This document shows positions 62,144-64,000 of a stretch of DNA of 64,000 nt, piece after piece. The position numbers and the translations under genes are program-made. Each line of letters begins with the position of its first letter. Within the stretch, counting starts at the first letter, position 1. This stretch comes from Cognatitamlana onchidii (GTDB lineage: Bacteria > Bacteroidota > Bacteroidia > Flavobacteriales > Flavobacteriaceae): contig NZ_SRWZ01000002.1 of NCBI RefSeq assembly GCF_004804355.1, positions 62,001 through 126,000 of the forward strand, written 5' to 3'. The notes beneath the pieces were generated by a model. That model was not told the DNA's origin and searched no databases. It saw only the letters and a program-made list of their open reading frames with translations.

Positions 62144-63103
62144 CTATTGTATCAAAATTTTTTGAGATGTTGTTAACCCATTCTGATATGTTAGTTTTAC
62201 AAGGTATAAACCAGTCTCATAGCCAGAGACATCAATTTCCAGAGTGTTAGTCTGATATGGACTGTAGGCTGAAATTGTTTTAACGCGCTGACCCAAAACT
62301 GAATATACTTCTAGGCTTTTAAACAAGTATTCATTAACGCCTGAAACAAATATCTTTCCATTGTTTACAGGACTTGGATAAAGGGAAAAATTTGCATTTA
62401 ATTCGGTTTCTACATCACTCAAAGTTGAGTTAAGCGTAAACGTAACAGTAGCAATTTTTTTTCCATTTATGGGTGCAGAATTAATCATAAAGATTCCTAC
62501 CTTGGGGACGCTGACACTATTTGCAGACTCATAGTCAGCCCCATCATCGGTTCCTGCATCGTAAGCAAACATATCTAAACTATAAGTGCTTTTCCATCCA
62601 TCATTTTCATTATTATTTCCTGACCTTAAGGACTCGCTATTCACGGCAATAAACCAATCTGGGCTTGGAGCTATCATAGATAAGAGCGTAACCAAAGGGT
62701 AGTCTTCACTAACCGTAATATTATTAATGCTAGCAGTGCTAATAGCGCCTCTGGGACCAAAACCAGATTGTAAGTATTGGTCAGCTTTATCTAACGCAAT
62801 CGCAGTATTCACTTCGCTTTTAAAACTAGTGGTCCCCCCAAACTCTGCAATATCCTGAACACCTTGACTCGAAATAGCTCCTAATTGTAAAAACTCATTT
62901 GGGTTTTTATGCGTTACTAAAGCTAAGGGCGACCAATGCGGATCGTTAGGTAAAGTGTTGTCTAGTATACTACCATGGTCGTCGGCATTCCAGATTGTTG
63001 TTACCGCAATGTTATAATTTGCAGTACTTTGAGCTGTACATATTTGGGTGATGAGTCCAATAAGTAGAATAGGTAAAGAAATTATGCGTAGAGATGTTTT
63101 CAT
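62144..63103 (-). CDS. Secreted Spondin_N-domain protein with T9SS sorting domain
   Basis: 319 residues with signal peptide (about 1-24, ICTAQ). Residues ~25-220 match the Spondin_N pattern: PHWSPLALVTHKNPNEFLQL, GAISSQGVQDIAEFG, LSMIAPSPDWFIAVNSESL and DAGTDDGADYES (the PSPDWF and DAGTDxGxxY signatures). The final ~80 residues are a T9SS sorting domain (FSLYPSPVNNGKIFVSG to GLYLVKLTYQNG). Spondin_N domains are known in extracellular matrix proteins; bacterial versions are poorly studied. Probably a surface adhesion or matrix protein. Confidence 0.85.
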   Translation of the reverse strand: MKTSLRIISLPILLIGLITQICTAQSTANYNIAVTTIWNADDHGSILDNTLPNDPHWSPLALVTHKNPNEFLQLGAISSQGVQDIAEFGGTTSFKSEVNTAIALDKADQYLQSGFGPRGAISTASINNITVSEDYPLVTLLSMIAPSPDWFIAVNSESLRSGNNNENDGWKSTYSLDMFAYDAGTDDGADYESANSVSVPKVGIFMINSAPINGKKIATVTFTLNSTLSDVETELNANFSLYPSPVNNGKIFVSGVNEYLFKSLEVYSVLGQRVKTISAYSPYQTNTLEIDVSGYETGLYLVKLTYQNGLTTSQKILIQ

Positions 63104-63196
63104 TTTAAGTGGTTTATAAATGTTGTTTTTATGTCGTTGCTAGGTTGTGCGACTTACAGGATAAAGTATTATTTTTAGCACCACCAATTAAAAAAA

Positions 63197-64000
63197 ATGT
63201 CTAAGCCAATAAAAATAGTTGAATGTCCGAGGGATGCTATGCAAGGCATAAAGGATTTTATTCCTACCTCGCAGAAAATTCAATATATTCAATCATTACT
63301 AAGAGTTGGTTTTGACACCATAGACTTTGGGAGTTTTGTGTCGCCTAAAGCTATTCCTCAAATGGTGGATACTGCCCAGGTTTTAGAAGGTCTAGATTTA
63401 AGTAACACCCAAAGCAAGTTATTAGCTATAATTGCAAATACCAGAGGAGCATTATCAGCATGTGAGCACAAAGAGATTGACTATTTAGGTTATCCATTTT
63501 CAATTTCTGAAAATTTTCAAATGCGTAACACACATAAAACGATTGAAGAATCTGTTGTTACACTATCTAAGATATTGGAAATTGCCGAAGCTCATAACAA
63601 GGAAGTCGTGGTTTATATTTCAATGGGTTTTGGTAATCCTTATGGCGACCCTTGGAATGTTGATATTGTCGGTAATTGGACCGAAAAACTGGCCAATATG
63701 GGAGTTAAGATTTTATCGCTAAGCGATACGGTTGGTGCGTCTACGCCAGAAACTATAGCTTATTTGTTTAAAAATTTAATTCCGTTATATCCCAATATTG
63801 AATTTGGTGCACACTTGCATACAACGCCTCACACTTGGTACGAAAAAGTAAATGCTGCCTATAGGGCAGGGTGCCTTCGTTTTGATGGGGCCATTCAAGG
63901 CTTTGGAGGATGCCCTATGGCAAAAGATGAACTAACCGGGAATATGCCTACGGAAAGATTATTATCTTATTTTACTACCCTTAAGTGTAACCCCTTAAAT
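63197..64000 (+). CDS. Hydroxymethylglutaryl-CoA lyase, N-terminal 268 codons (cut by window end)
   Basis: Read directly from the plus strand; the gene runs off the window. ATG at 63197, preceded by an A tract. The start PIKIVECPRDAMQGIKDFIP and GVKILSLSDTVGASTPETIA, GAHLHTTPHTWYEKVNAAYR and GAIQGFGGCPMAKDELTGN match HMG-CoA lyase: the TIM-barrel metal site is HLHTT and GGCPMA is the active-site Cys loop. It cleaves HMG-CoA into acetoacetate and acetyl-CoA, a step of leucine degradation. Partner genes would lie beyond the window. Confidence 0.92.
   Translation, partial: MSKPIKIVECPRDAMQGIKDFIPTSQKIQYIQSLLRVGFDTIDFGSFVSPKAIPQMVDTAQVLEGLDLSNTQSKLLAIIANTRGALSACEHKEIDYLGYPFSISENFQMRNTHKTIEESVVTLSKILEIAEAHNKEVVVYISMGFGNPYGDPWNVDIVGNWTEKLANMGVKILSLSDTVGASTPETIAYLFKNLIPLYPNIEFGAHLHTTPHTWYEKVNAAYRAGCLRFDGAIQGFGGCPMAKDELTGNMPTERLLSYFTTLKCNPLN

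Overview
The window looks like a chromosomal segment of a marine-type member of the Flavobacteriia (Bacteroidota). Supporting signs are low GC, a PorV/PorQ-like type IX secretion (T9SS) protein, three secreted proteins with T9SS C-terminal sorting domains, DUF3276 (PUR-alpha-like), a long NusB, a cyclophilin-FKBP fusion, TANNTTTG-like promoter elements and no clear Shine-Dalgarno sites. I saw no rRNA, tRNA, CRISPR array, insertion sequence or phage gene. No gene-free stretch exceeds 300 bases.

Region 1 (1-17523, all + strand) is an exopolysaccharide cluster. It holds seven glycosyltransferases (one cut by the window start), a Wzy/O-antigen-ligase-like membrane protein, a terminal polyprenyl-phosphate sugar transferase, two hexapeptide acetyltransferases, an MBOAT/SGNH O-acylation pair and an asparagine-synthase-like protein lacking its glutaminase domain. 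It also holds a sulfation set: APS kinase (cysC), PAP phosphatase (cysQ) and a PAPS sulfotransferase. The polymer is probably sulfated and acetylated. No flippase or Wza/Wzc export gene is visible; these may lie upstream.

Region 2 (17510-38257) is mostly housekeeping: DUF4105, PorQ-like, pssA, DUF808, an SPFH/PH/ribbon-helix-helix operon with a 58-residue last gene, lptB, a CMD-family protein, tatC, kdsD-type isomerase, recQ (zinc cysteines missing), the cyclophilin-FKBP fusion, a secreted CrtC/lipocalin-like protein, csaA, an ABC exporter, nusB and yajC. cysK and a YdeI-like gene follow (38331-39874).

Region 3 (39992-58302, all - strand) is the most unusual part. It contains three sulfatases, several outer-membrane beta-barrel proteins, a large lipoprotein, a MORN-repeat protein and a membrane-anchored sigma-54 activator. 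Just downstream of the activator gene, and upstream of the sulfatase operon, I find a well-spaced -24/-12 sigma-54 promoter candidate with inverted CGATAT repeats about 120 bp further upstream. There is no SusC/SusD pair and no glycoside hydrolase, so this is not a standard polysaccharide utilisation locus. It may be a one-component, sigma-54-controlled sulfate-ester scavenging locus; that is inference.

Region 4 (58432-64000) has pepT, pyrD (class 2, with Cys at the catalytic-base position), two T9SS-secreted proteins (an M43-like metalloprotease and a Spondin_N protein) and the start of HMG-CoA lyase. Read together, the window suggests an organism that builds a sulfated polymer and also removes sulfate from external esters.
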